53,115 bases of DNA from an uncultured Acetatifactor sp. (GTDB lineage: Bacteria > Bacillota > Clostridia > Lachnospirales > Lachnospiraceae): NCBI GenBank assembly GCA_934436245.1, contig CAKSAM010000016.1, positions 1 to 53,115 on the forward strand. Direction: 5' to 3'. The notes beneath the pieces were generated by a model. That model saw nothing but the letters and a program-made list of their open reading frames with translations. It was not told the DNA's origin and did not search any database. Below, piece after piece: positions 16,603-24,841 of this stretch (position 1 is its first letter; each line of letters begins with the position of its first letter). The position numbers were made by a program, and so were the translations under genes.

Positions 16603-17734
16603 TGTGATCAGCTTTACGAAAACAGGACAGCAGCTAGCGGAACGGATCCGGGAGAACATGTGGGGGGGAGATGCGGTCACACTCTATACCAAGTGCTCCC
16701 GAACGGAAAAAAAGACAGTACCGGATGTGGATGACTGCGGTGATATCACCGCAGTGAAAGCGCCGGAGATGAATCCTGGGGCGCCGGAGAAAAATCTTGC
16801 AATCTGCGTCCGGAACAGCCTGTCAGTGTGGGCAGGGGAGCAGATGACGGCTCATCATGTGCTGGTTTTCATCGGAGCCTGCGGCATTGCGGTCCGGGCC
16901 ATTGCTCCCTGGATCACGGATAAACTGCACGACAGCCCGGTACTGGTCCTGGATGAACAGGGGCAGTATGTGATTCCACTGCTGTCCGGGCATGTGGGCG
17001 GAGCCAACGAACTGGCGGTCCGGCTGGCGGGAGAACTGGGAGCCATCCCTGTGATCACCACAGCCACGGATCTGCACGGCAGCTTTGCGGTGGATCTGTT
17101 CGCCCAAAGGAACGGTTTAAGGATCTGCAACAGGGAAGGAATTGCCAGAGTATCTGCAAAAGTACTGGCAGGGGAAGAAGTTACCATGTCCGTACAGACA
17201 GGACATCTGGCGAACGATAAAGTGCTCCCACCGGGAATCCGGCTGACAGCATATCCGCCCACGGAAAAGGTGGATGTCCTCATTGCGGACAGTCCGGAGG
17301 CGGTGTCTGGGGAAGAGGCAGCAGAACTGCTTCTGCAACCGAAAAAATATATTCTGGGTGTGGGCTGTAAAAAAGGAACAGACAGCGCAAAACTGGAAGC
17401 TTTTTTAATGAAAATATTGGAAGAACAGGGGATTGCCATAGAACAGGCTGCAGCACTGGCTTCCATTGATGTAAAGAAAGAGGAAGGGTGTCTGTTGAAA
17501 TTCAGTGAAAAGTACAGACTTCCGTTCCAGACTTATCCGGCACAGGAATTACAGGCAGTGCCAGGAGAATTTCATAGTTCCACTTTTGTAAAGGCGCAGG
17601 TAGGGGTGGACAATGTGTGTGAGCGTGCTGCCATGTGTGCAGCCGGCGCAGGTGGGTGGATCTGCCTGGACAAGCAGGCGCAGGACGGTATGACCGTGGC
17701 AATTGCTGAGACAGCATGGAAAGTATCGGTGTGA
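16592..17734 (+). CDS. cbiG: Cobalt-precorrin-5A hydrolase CbiG
   Basis: Opens the delta-lactone ring and releases acetaldehyde, the step that defines the anaerobic branch. The start is put at GTG 16592 (KISVISFTKTG) with GGAG seven bases upstream; the longer open frame from 16475 only overlaps cbiF out of phase. The central domain has GACGIAVRAIAPWITDK and SPVLVLDEQGQYVIPLLSGH. The C-terminal CbiG domain starts YILGVGCKKGTDS and contains STFVKAQVGVDNVCERAA. It has 380 residues, the usual size. Confidence 0.95.
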   Translation: MKISVISFTKTGQQLAERIRENMWGGDAVTLYTKCSRTEKKTVPDVDDCGDITAVKAPEMNPGAPEKNLAICVRNSLSVWAGEQMTAHHVLVFIGACGIAVRAIAPWITDKLHDSPVLVLDEQGQYVIPLLSGHVGGANELAVRLAGELGAIPVITTATDLHGSFAVDLFAQRNGLRICNREGIARVSAKVLAGEEVTMSVQTGHLANDKVLPPGIRLTAYPPTEKVDVLIADSPEAVSGEEAAELLLQPKKYILGVGCKKGTDSAKLEAFLMKILEEQGIAIEQAAALASIDVKKEEGCLLKFSEKYRLPFQTYPAQELQAVPGEFHSSTFVKAQVGVDNVCERAAMCAAGAGGWICLDKQAQDGMTVAIAETAWKVSV

Positions 17735-17874
17735 TCGTAAAGACCAATCGGAAGGACTGTCAGAAAAAACAAAGATTTTTTCATGTAGCCAGGCACCCTT
17801 GGGACAATACCTACAAGTGATGGAAGCATGAGAGGATCCGGAGGGCTTGCAAATGATGGAAAGAGGAAAATCAG

Positions 17875-18606
17875 ATGAGTAACAGAATCTATATCGTGGG
17901 AATAGGTCCCGGCAGGGAAGAAATGATGACCGGAGAAGCTATCGCAGCGCTGGAATGTGCGGATGTGATCGTAGGCTATACGGTATATATCAAATTACTG
18001 GGAGAGCGGTTTTCCGGAAAAAAACTGCTGACCACTCCTATGCGGCAGGAGGTGCAGCGCTGTGAGCTGTGTTTCAAAGAGGCAGAAGCAGGTAATCAGG
18101 TGGCATTGATCTGCAGCGGTGATGCGGGCATTTATGGATTGGCATCTTTGATGTACGAGCTGGGAGCAAAGCACCCGGGGACGGAACTGGTCGTGATTCC
18201 GGGCATTACGGCAGCCAGCAGTGGGGCTGCGGTACTGGGAGCACCCTTAAACCATGATTTCTGTGTCATCAGCTTAAGCGACCTGCTGACTCCCTGGGAG
18301 AAGATCGAAAAGAGACTGCGGGCGGCAGCAAAGGGAGATTTTGCCATGGCAATTTACAACCCTTCCAGCCACAGGCGTAAGGATCATCTGCAAAGAGCCT
18401 GTGATATTTTGCTGGAAACTATAGAGGGAGAGCGCCCCTGTGGCTATGTGGAAAACATTGGCAGAGAGGGCACCCGGGCAGTGATCTGTACGTTACAGGA
18501 ACTGAGAGACAGGGAAGTCAATATGTTCACCACTGTATTTATCGGCAATTCGGAGACAGAGATCCTGGGAGACAGGCTGATCACCAGAAGAGGATATCGG
18601 GCTTAA
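17875..18606 (+). CDS. cbiH: Cobalt-precorrin-3 C17-methyltransferase CbiH
   Basis: Tetrapyrrole methylase that methylates C-17 with ring contraction. It has the N-terminal IYIVGIGPGREEMMTGEAI, VIVGYTVYIKLL (typical of CbiH/CobJ), ICSGDAGIYGLASLMYE, and PGITAASSGAAVLGAPLNHDF. It has 243 residues. The 140-base gap from cbiG has no gene; the ribosome site GAAAGAGG precedes the ATG. Confidence 0.95.
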   Translation: MSNRIYIVGIGPGREEMMTGEAIAALECADVIVGYTVYIKLLGERFSGKKLLTTPMRQEVQRCELCFKEAEAGNQVALICSGDAGIYGLASLMYELGAKHPGTELVVIPGITAASSGAAVLGAPLNHDFCVISLSDLLTPWEKIEKRLRAAAKGDFAMAIYNPSSHRRKDHLQRACDILLETIEGERPCGYVENIGREGTRAVICTLQELRDREVNMFTTVFIGNSETEILGDRLITRRGYRA

Positions 18607-18624
18607 AAAGGGAGAGAAGGCAGA

Positions 18625-20874
18625 GTGAGAAAGATCGTAATATTTGCAGGAACCACAGAAGGACGGCGGTTGTCGGAGATTCTGGCGGATGCCGGGATCA
18701 CACATACGGTATGCGTGGCAACAGAATACGGTGAGATCGTGATGCGGGAACAGACGGAAAGCATGGAAGCGGCGCAGGCAGATGGGCAGCCACTTGTAAA
18801 ACTTCACCGTGGCAGAATGAATCAGGAGCAGATGAGAAAATTTCTGCAGGACGAAGGTTATGAGATCGTGGTGGATGCCACACATCCTTATGCCAGGGTC
18901 GTTACGGAGAATCTACGGGGAACCGTTGCGGCACTTCATTCTTCGCAAAAAGAGATGCAGTTTCCCATCTATCTGCGTCTGGAACGCAAAATCGACAGGA
19001 TCATAGAAGCAGATGGCAATGATACAAATATCCAATATTTTGAAAAAAATACAGATTGTGCGGAAGCGCTGGAAAATACAGAAGGCAATATTCTGCTGAC
19101 TACAGGGAGCAAGGAACTGGCAGCGTATTGCGCCTCCGGCAGATTGCATGACCGTCTGTATGTGCGGATCCTTCCGGGCAGGGAGAGTCTGGAACTGTGC
19201 ATGGAGCAGGGGATCAAAGGCCGGCAGATCCTGGCATTGCAGGGTCCTTTTTCCACAGAGATGAACGCTGCTATCTTCAGGCAATATGATATCCATCATG
19301 TGGTCACGAAAAACAGCGGCCGCACCGGAGGCTGTCAGGAGAAGCTGGAGGCGGCAAAAATGCTGGGGATCCCGGTGTATGTGATCGAGCCTGCGCAGAA
19401 GGCTTCGGATGTCACAGGAAATTCCCTGTGGACAGACACTTACTCTTTTGACGGGATCTGTGGAAAACTGGAACAACTCTGTGACTGTAAGCTTTCGCAG
19501 CAGGGCAGCATGGAAATCTGCCTTGCCGGGATCGGTATGGGCAGCAGGGAAAGCATGACGAAAGAAGTACAACATGCCATTGAGACTGCAGATATCCTGT
19601 TAGGTGCAGAGCGCATGATTGAAAGATATTCCGCCAGAATAGAGAAACAGCCCTATTATATGTCTGCCCAGGTCCTGCCATATCTGATAGAATTACAGGA
19701 AAGTGGGATCCTGACACAGCAGGAGAAGCTTCGGGTAACGGTTCTGTTTTCCGGGGATACCGGGTTCTACAGTGGATGCAGAAAGCTGTATGCAGCATTG
19801 CAGGAAGCGATCGGCAAGGGGCAGCTGAAAGGCAGAGTACGGATCCTGCCGGGACTTTCTTCCGTGGCTTCTCTGGCAGCCCGGGTGGGAGAAAGCTACG
19901 AGGATGCCGCCATTTTAAGCATACATGGGAAAAAAATGGGGCATCTTCCGGCAACAGTGGAGAACCATGAGAAAACTTTCCTGCTGACCTCGGGAAGTGA
20001 GGATATCCGTAAGCTCGGACAGATGCTGTTAAAAGCGGGACTGACGGATTGTGAAGTGATCGCCGGATATCAGATGTCCTATCCGGAGGAAAGCATCCGG
20101 AGCCTGACACCAAAGCAGTGTGAACAGGTTACGGAAGAAGGGCTGTATACCTGTCTGATCCGCAATCCTCACTGGCAGCCGGGACGCCTGACCCATGGAA
20201 GAGCCGACACCTGTTTCCTGCGAGAGGCTTCCGGGACGGAAGGAAAACTCCGGAGAACTCCCATGACTAAAGAAGAAGTCCGGGAGGTCAGCATCTGCAA
20301 GCTGCATCTGACAAAAGGAGCTGTGGTCTATGACGTTGGCAGCGGCACCGGATCCGTGGCGGTGGAGATTGCCGGGGTGCCCGGACGGGTGCAGGTCTAT
20401 GCCATTGAGAGAAAACCGGAGGCAGTGGAACAGCTTCGGAAGAACAGAGAGCATTTCCACATGGACAATATGGAGATCATCGAAGCAGAGGCACCGGAAG
20501 GACTGGAAGGCTTACCTGCACCGACCCACGCTTTTATCGGTGGCAGCGGTGGAAAATTACTGGAGATATTACAGGTTTTATACCGGAAGAATCCTCACAT
20601 GCGCATTGTGATCAATGCCATCAGCATGGAGACGATTGCAGAACTTAAGGAAGTCTTGGAAGCTTTTCCGGTGGAGAACGAGGAAATCTTGCAGATGCAG
20701 GTAAACCGGGTGAAGAAGCTTGGAAGTTATCATCTGCCCCAGGCGGAGAATCCGGTGTGGATCTGCTCGTTTACATTCCGGGAGAGAGGAACGGATCCTG
20801 CGGATAATGTGAAGGAAGCCGTACAGACCGGAAGAGAGACCGGAAGTGGGAAGAATGGAGAAGTACGGAGATGA
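18625..20874 (+). CDS. cbiJET: CbiJ-CbiE-CbiT triple fusion
   Basis: A 749-residue protein joining three steps. Residues 1 to about 265 are cobalt-precorrin-6A reductase CbiJ (IVIFAGTTEGRRLSEIL; VVDATHPYARVVTENL; VVTKNSGRTGG). About 295-500 is the CbiE C5-methyltransferase (ICLAGIGMGSRESMTKEV; LFSGDTGFYSGCRKLYAAL; ILPGLSSVASLAARVG). About 535-735 is the CbiT C15-methyltransferase/decarboxylase (PMTKEEVREVSICKLHL; VVYDVGSGTGSVAVEIAG; HAFIGGSGGKLLEIL). CbiE-CbiT fusion (CobL) is common; addition of CbiJ at the front is less so. The start is GTG with GGGAGAGAAGG four bases upstream. It shares ATGA with cbiA. Confidence 0.95.
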   Translation: MRKIVIFAGTTEGRRLSEILADAGITHTVCVATEYGEIVMREQTESMEAAQADGQPLVKLHRGRMNQEQMRKFLQDEGYEIVVDATHPYARVVTENLRGTVAALHSSQKEMQFPIYLRLERKIDRIIEADGNDTNIQYFEKNTDCAEALENTEGNILLTTGSKELAAYCASGRLHDRLYVRILPGRESLELCMEQGIKGRQILALQGPFSTEMNAAIFRQYDIHHVVTKNSGRTGGCQEKLEAAKMLGIPVYVIEPAQKASDVTGNSLWTDTYSFDGICGKLEQLCDCKLSQQGSMEICLAGIGMGSRESMTKEVQHAIETADILLGAERMIERYSARIEKQPYYMSAQVLPYLIELQESGILTQQEKLRVTVLFSGDTGFYSGCRKLYAALQEAIGKGQLKGRVRILPGLSSVASLAARVGESYEDAAILSIHGKKMGHLPATVENHEKTFLLTSGSEDIRKLGQMLLKAGLTDCEVIAGYQMSYPEESIRSLTPKQCEQVTEEGLYTCLIRNPHWQPGRLTHGRADTCFLREASGTEGKLRRTPMTKEEVREVSICKLHLTKGAVVYDVGSGTGSVAVEIAGVPGRVQVYAIERKPEAVEQLRKNREHFHMDNMEIIEAEAPEGLEGLPAPTHAFIGGSGGKLLEILQVLYRKNPHMRIVINAISMETIAELKEVLEAFPVENEEILQMQVNRVKKLGSYHLPQAENPVWICSFTFRERGTDPADNVKEAVQTGRETGSGKNGEVRR

Positions 20875-22319
20875 CCGGAGCACAGAAAAAGAAGATACGC
20901 CGCATTATGATCGCTGCACCGAAGAGCGGCAGCGGTAAGACTACGATCACTTGCGGTCTGCTGCAGATATTTAAGGAAAACGGAGAGAATCTCTCTTCCT
21001 GTAAATGCGGCCCGGATTATATCGATCCTATGTTTCACAGACAGGTGCTGGGAATCCCTGCAAGGAATCTGGACACCTTTTTCACCGGGGAGGACGGCAC
21101 AAAAAAACTGTTTCTGAAGGATCGTGGGGAAGATGAACTGGTGGTCATGGAAGGTGTCATGGGATTGTATGATGGATTAGGCGGCATTAGAGAGGAAGGC
21201 TCATCCTATCATCTGGCAAAGGTGACGAAGACCCCCATCATACTGGTGGTGGATGCAAAAGGAATGGGCAGATCGGTGATCCCTCTGATCGCCGGTTTTC
21301 TGGCTTATGATAAAGAACATCTGATCCGGGGGGTGATTTTCAACCGGATGTCCCAGGCCTATTACGGGATACTGAAATCTCCGGCAGAAGAGGAACTGGG
21401 TATCGCAGTGCTGGGATATTTTCCGGAAAATAAGGATCTGCAGATCGCCAGCAGACATCTGGGGCTGTGTATGCCGGGAGAACTGGAAAATCTGCAGGGA
21501 CAGATCCGGATGACGGCAGAAAAATTGAGGGAGACGGTAGATATTGTAAAGCTGCTGCAGATCGCAGAAGAGGCCGAATTGCTGGAAGTTGAAATGACAA
21601 TGGCAGCTTCCCAACCGAAAAAGGAATACTGTGAAGAGGCAGTAGAAGAACCTGGTGCCACCAAAAACGATGGAACAATGCGTCCAAGGATTGCAGTAGC
21701 CCGGGATGAAGCTTTTTGTTTTTATTATGAAGAAAATCTGCGCCTGCTGGAACAGGCAGGGGCGGAACTGGTGTATTTTTCCCCACTGCATGACCGTACA
21801 TTGCCGGAAAATATTCACGGATTGTTACTGGGCGGCGGCTATCCGGAACTGTATGCCGGACAGCTGAGTGGGAATAATGCCATGCGCACGGCGACACGGG
21901 AGGCAGTCACAGGTGGTCTGCCCACAGTGGCGGAGTGCGGTGGCTTCCTATATCTGCATACGACCCTGACGGACAGAGAAGGACATTCCTATCCCATGGC
22001 AGGAGTACTGTCCGGAAAATGCTTCGATACCGGAAAACTGGTGCGCTTCGGATACATCGAACTGGAAGAGACTGCCGGACATTTTCTGCCCTTAGGCGGC
22101 CGCATTCGTGCCCACGAATTCCACTACTATGACAGCGAAGGCAACGGCGCAGACTGCACCGCCACCAAGCCCACCACCGGACGAAACTACCCCTGCATCC
22201 ACGTGGGCGAGAACCACTGGTACGGCTTTCCCCACCTCTATTATCCCTCCTGCCCGGAGTTCGCAGAGCGGTTTGTGGAGAAGGCTGCGCAATACAAGCA
22301 GCATAGAAAAGAAAAATGA
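20871..22319 (+). CDS. cbiA: Cobyrinate a,c-diamide synthase CbiA
   Basis: ATP- and glutamine-dependent amidation of the a and c carboxylates of cobyrinate. P-loop in IAAPKSGSGKTTITCGLL, then CGPDYIDPMFH and VVMEGVMGLYDGL. The C-terminal glutaminase-like domain has LLGGGYPELYAGQLSGN and the nucleophile in TVAECGGFLYL, and ends with a His-rich segment ENHWYGFPHLYYPS. It has 482 residues. A Glu-rich linker (about 237-262) separates the two domains. It is the last recognisable cobalamin gene in the run. Confidence 0.95.
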   Translation: MTGAQKKKIRRIMIAAPKSGSGKTTITCGLLQIFKENGENLSSCKCGPDYIDPMFHRQVLGIPARNLDTFFTGEDGTKKLFLKDRGEDELVVMEGVMGLYDGLGGIREEGSSYHLAKVTKTPIILVVDAKGMGRSVIPLIAGFLAYDKEHLIRGVIFNRMSQAYYGILKSPAEEELGIAVLGYFPENKDLQIASRHLGLCMPGELENLQGQIRMTAEKLRETVDIVKLLQIAEEAELLEVEMTMAASQPKKEYCEEAVEEPGATKNDGTMRPRIAVARDEAFCFYYEENLRLLEQAGAELVYFSPLHDRTLPENIHGLLLGGGYPELYAGQLSGNNAMRTATREAVTGGLPTVAECGGFLYLHTTLTDREGHSYPMAGVLSGKCFDTGKLVRFGYIELEETAGHFLPLGGRIRAHEFHYYDSEGNGADCTATKPTTGRNYPCIHVGENHWYGFPHLYYPSCPEFAERFVEKAAQYKQHRKEK

Positions 22320-22389
22320 GCGTAGGCAAAAAATGAGCTCTGTGCTATACTGCAAGGTATCAGAGATTGCTTTGACAGAAATGATATAA

Positions 22390-22500
22390 GTGGAGGGATT
22401 AAAACCGGCAAGGGCCTCTCAACTGCTTAAGTTTTTGTTGGACAATAATATTATTGAAACTGTTCAGGAATATGGAAAAGGAAAATATCGTTTTAAATAG
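22390..22500 (+). pseudogene. C-terminal remnant of a winged-helix (AlbA/Schlafen-type) ATPase or regulator
   Basis: An in-frame 36-codon stretch encodes GLKPARASQLLKFLLDNNII followed by a lysine-rich end (KGKYRFK) and a stop. It resembles the final winged-helix segment of AlbA_2/Schlafen-like or Fic-type regulators. There is no proper start or ribosome site, and the preceding bases in another frame read SEIALTEMI-stop, which would fit just upstream in such a protein. This suggests a frame-disrupted leftover. It is AT-richer than cbiA. Confidence 0.4.
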
Positions 22501-22563
22501 TTTGAAACATTAATGATTATAATATGAGATCATTATGCTAAAAAGGTGAGTGAGAGAAAAGAA

Positions 22564-23880
22564 ATGTTCAATCGACAGTCACTGCATATTGCTCTGTTAA
22601 TGTGGGGATGTGTTTTTTGTCTGATTGCAACCCTTTGCATGTTAATGAGTAAGAATTTTAATAAGGAAAAACGAAAATGGCTGCTTTTGATGCAATTATC
22701 CTGCGCAATTTTGTTAGGCAGTGATGCCGTTGCATGGGCTTTTCGTGGCTACTCCGGAAATGTAGGATTCTGGGTTGTGAAAATCAGCAATTTTCTGGTT
22801 TTTCTATACAGTGATATAGTGCTTATGATGTACCATGGTTATGTCTGTTGTTATCTGTTTGAAAAGCATCCGGAACAGAAAAAACGACTTTGGATCAATG
22901 CAGTCTATGCGATATGTACCTTGGGAGTTTTATTAGTGGTAATATCGCAGTTTACGAATTTGTACTATTCGATTGATGAGCAGAACTTTTATCATAGAAA
23001 TTCAGCTTATATTATTTCAATGATCATTCCGGTGTGCGGTATGCTGTTGGATCTGGGATTACTGATCCGATATCGTAGAAATGTCAGCAGGGAAATGTTG
23101 GTGGCGATGATCTCTTATGAGATATTATTGTTTGTCGCAGTTATTGTGCAGGCTTTTTATTATGGGGTATCGTTGATCAATCTTGCAATCTGTATTTCTA
23201 TGATTCTGATTTTTGTATCGGCTATGGTGGAACAGAACAGAGAACTGGCCATTAAGCAGGAAGAAGCGGCAGATCTCCGGGTACAACTTATGTTGTCTCA
23301 GATTAAGCCACACTTTATCTATAATGCATTGACTGTAATTCAGCGTTTGTGCATCAAAGATCCAAAGATGGCACAGGAGACGGTAGCAGAATTTGCAACA
23401 TACCTGAGAGGCAATCTGGAATCCTTGGACCGCAAAGTACCGGTTTATTTTGAAAAAGAACTGGAACATGTACAGTGCTATCTTGCTATTGAGAAAAAAA
23501 GATTCGGAGACAGGGTAAAAGTGGTCTATGATATTCAGGAGGAAGATTTTGTAATCCCGGCACTGACGTTGCAACCATTAGTGGAAAATTCCGTAAAGCA
23601 TGGTATTTGCAAAAAAGAAGAAGGTGGCACGGTATGGATATCTACCGAACGGAAAAAGGATGTAGTCTATGTCATTGTGAAAGACAATGGCGTGGGATTT
23701 GAAAAATCTCAGACAGAAGGCAAAGAGCATGTAGGAATACAGAATGTAGAGAGCAGACTGCATAGTATGTGTGACGGTATGCTAGAGATAGAAAGCACAA
23801 TGGGAAAAGGAACCATAGCTGTGATTACTTTGCCACAGAGAGATGGTAAGACGAAAAGCTCAGAAGAGGAAGAAATATGA
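22564..23880 (+). CDS. LytS-type sensor histidine kinase
   Basis: About 438 residues. Six or seven hydrophobic segments fill residues 1-220 with no obvious extracellular ligand domain. A short linker leads to the His_kinase domain, with the phospho-acceptor in MLSQIKPHFIYNAL, then a HATPase_c domain with N-box LQPLVENSVKHGI and G-box VKDNGVGF. This is the sensor class that usually pairs with LytTR-type regulators. ATG 22564 is chosen because GAGAG lies upstream; GTG 22546 is possible. It shares ATGA with the response-regulator gene, so the two form a two-component system. The signal is unknown; the downstream surface protein and sortase are likely targets. Confidence 0.88.
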   Translation: MFNRQSLHIALLMWGCVFCLIATLCMLMSKNFNKEKRKWLLLMQLSCAILLGSDAVAWAFRGYSGNVGFWVVKISNFLVFLYSDIVLMMYHGYVCCYLFEKHPEQKKRLWINAVYAICTLGVLLVVISQFTNLYYSIDEQNFYHRNSAYIISMIIPVCGMLLDLGLLIRYRRNVSREMLVAMISYEILLFVAVIVQAFYYGVSLINLAICISMILIFVSAMVEQNRELAIKQEEAADLRVQLMLSQIKPHFIYNALTVIQRLCIKDPKMAQETVAEFATYLRGNLESLDRKVPVYFEKELEHVQCYLAIEKKRFGDRVKVVYDIQEEDFVIPALTLQPLVENSVKHGICKKEEGGTVWISTERKKDVVYVIVKDNGVGFEKSQTEGKEHVGIQNVESRLHSMCDGMLEIESTMGKGTIAVITLPQRDGKTKSSEEEEI

Positions 23881-24668
23881 GAATACTGGCAGCGGATGAT
23901 GAACCACTGGCATTGGAGGAACTGGTAGGTACTATAAAAGAAGTAAACAGTGAGGCTGAGGTGGTATCTTTTGGCAGTCCGAGAAAGCTTTTGGAATATG
24001 TGAAAGAATATCCGGTGGATGTTGCTTTTTTGGATATTGAGATGGGAAGTATGTCAGGGGTAGATGTGGCAAAACAACTGAAAGTTCAATATCCGAAAGT
24101 AAACATCGTTTTTGTAACAGGATATGATCAATATATGCATACGGCGATTCATTTGCGTGCCAGTGGGTACTTGTTGAAGCCGGTGCAGGCAGATGAAGTC
24201 AGAGAGGAACTGCGTAATTTGCGAAATCCTATTCTGCCGGAGAAGAAAAAGATTTTGACAGCCAGATGCTTTGGAACTTTCGATGCTTTTGTTAATGGGG
24301 AAAGTCTGAACTTTGAGAGAAAAAAGACCAAGGAGCTTCTTGCATACTTAATTGACAGAAGAGGGAGCAGTGTGACAAGTGGAGAACTGAGAGCAGTTCT
24401 CTGGGGCGATGTAGAGACGGATGCCAATACTATGACCTATTTATCAAAAGTGAAAAAAGACCTGCTAAATACGTTGAAACAGGCCGGAGTGGATGACTGT
24501 TTGAAGATATCCTGGGGAAAATATTCCGTAATACCGGATAAAATTGTTTGTGACTATTATGACTATCTGAACGGAAATCCAGAGGGAGTCCGAGCCTATA
24601 ACGGAGAATATATGCCACAATACAGTTGGGGAGAAATACAGAATGTATTGTTGCAGGATAAAATATAA
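23877..24668 (+). CDS. Response regulator with SARP-like DNA-binding output
   Basis: A 263-residue partner of the upstream kinase. The receiver domain (1-120) has the acidic pair ADDEP, the phospho-acceptor Asp53 in VAFLDIEMGSMSG and the conserved Lys in YLLKPVQ. The output region (about 130-263) reads CFGTFDAFVNGESLNFERKK and SVTSGELRAVLWGD, typical of SARP/OmpR-like winged-helix activators rather than the LytTR domain that normally accompanies LytS-type kinases. The likely regulon is the surface protein/sortase pair beyond the terminator at 24703. Confidence 0.85.
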   Translation: MRILAADDEPLALEELVGTIKEVNSEAEVVSFGSPRKLLEYVKEYPVDVAFLDIEMGSMSGVDVAKQLKVQYPKVNIVFVTGYDQYMHTAIHLRASGYLLKPVQADEVREELRNLRNPILPEKKKILTARCFGTFDAFVNGESLNFERKKTKELLAYLIDRRGSSVTSGELRAVLWGDVETDANTMTYLSKVKKDLLNTLKQAGVDDCLKISWGKYSVIPDKIVCDYYDYLNGNPEGVRAYNGEYMPQYSWGEIQNVLLQDKI

Positions 24669-24702
24669 AAAAACTAAAATATCATCATAATAGAGTGTAA
24701 TT

Positions 24703-24733
24703 AAGCCGGGATGAAAAAGAATCCCGGTTTTTT
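24703..24733 (+). terminator. Rho-independent terminator after the two-component genes
   Basis: CCGGGAT (24706-24712), an eight-base A-rich loop, ATCCCGG (24721-24727), then TTTTTT. It closes the kinase/regulator operon and separates it from the surface-protein promoter. Confidence 0.9.
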
Positions 24734-24752
24734 ATGCTTAAAAGCAAGGGTT

Positions 24753-24775
24753 TGGCAAGGTTGCCAGAGTATAAT
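24753..24775 (+). promoter_or_regulatory. Putative promoter -10 and operator palindrome for the surface-protein operon
   Basis: TATAAT at 24770-24775, about 67 bases before the TTG start. No good -35 lies at the right distance. Instead a perfect palindrome TGGCAAGGTTGCCA occupies 24753-24766, where an activator could replace -35 contacts. It is a good candidate binding site for the response regulator encoded just upstream. Confidence 0.45.
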
Positions 24776-24841
24776 AGTGTCGCTGAAGTTATAAAGTAGC
24801 TTACTCCAAGTCAATTTACAAAGGAAAAAGGAGGCTTTATC

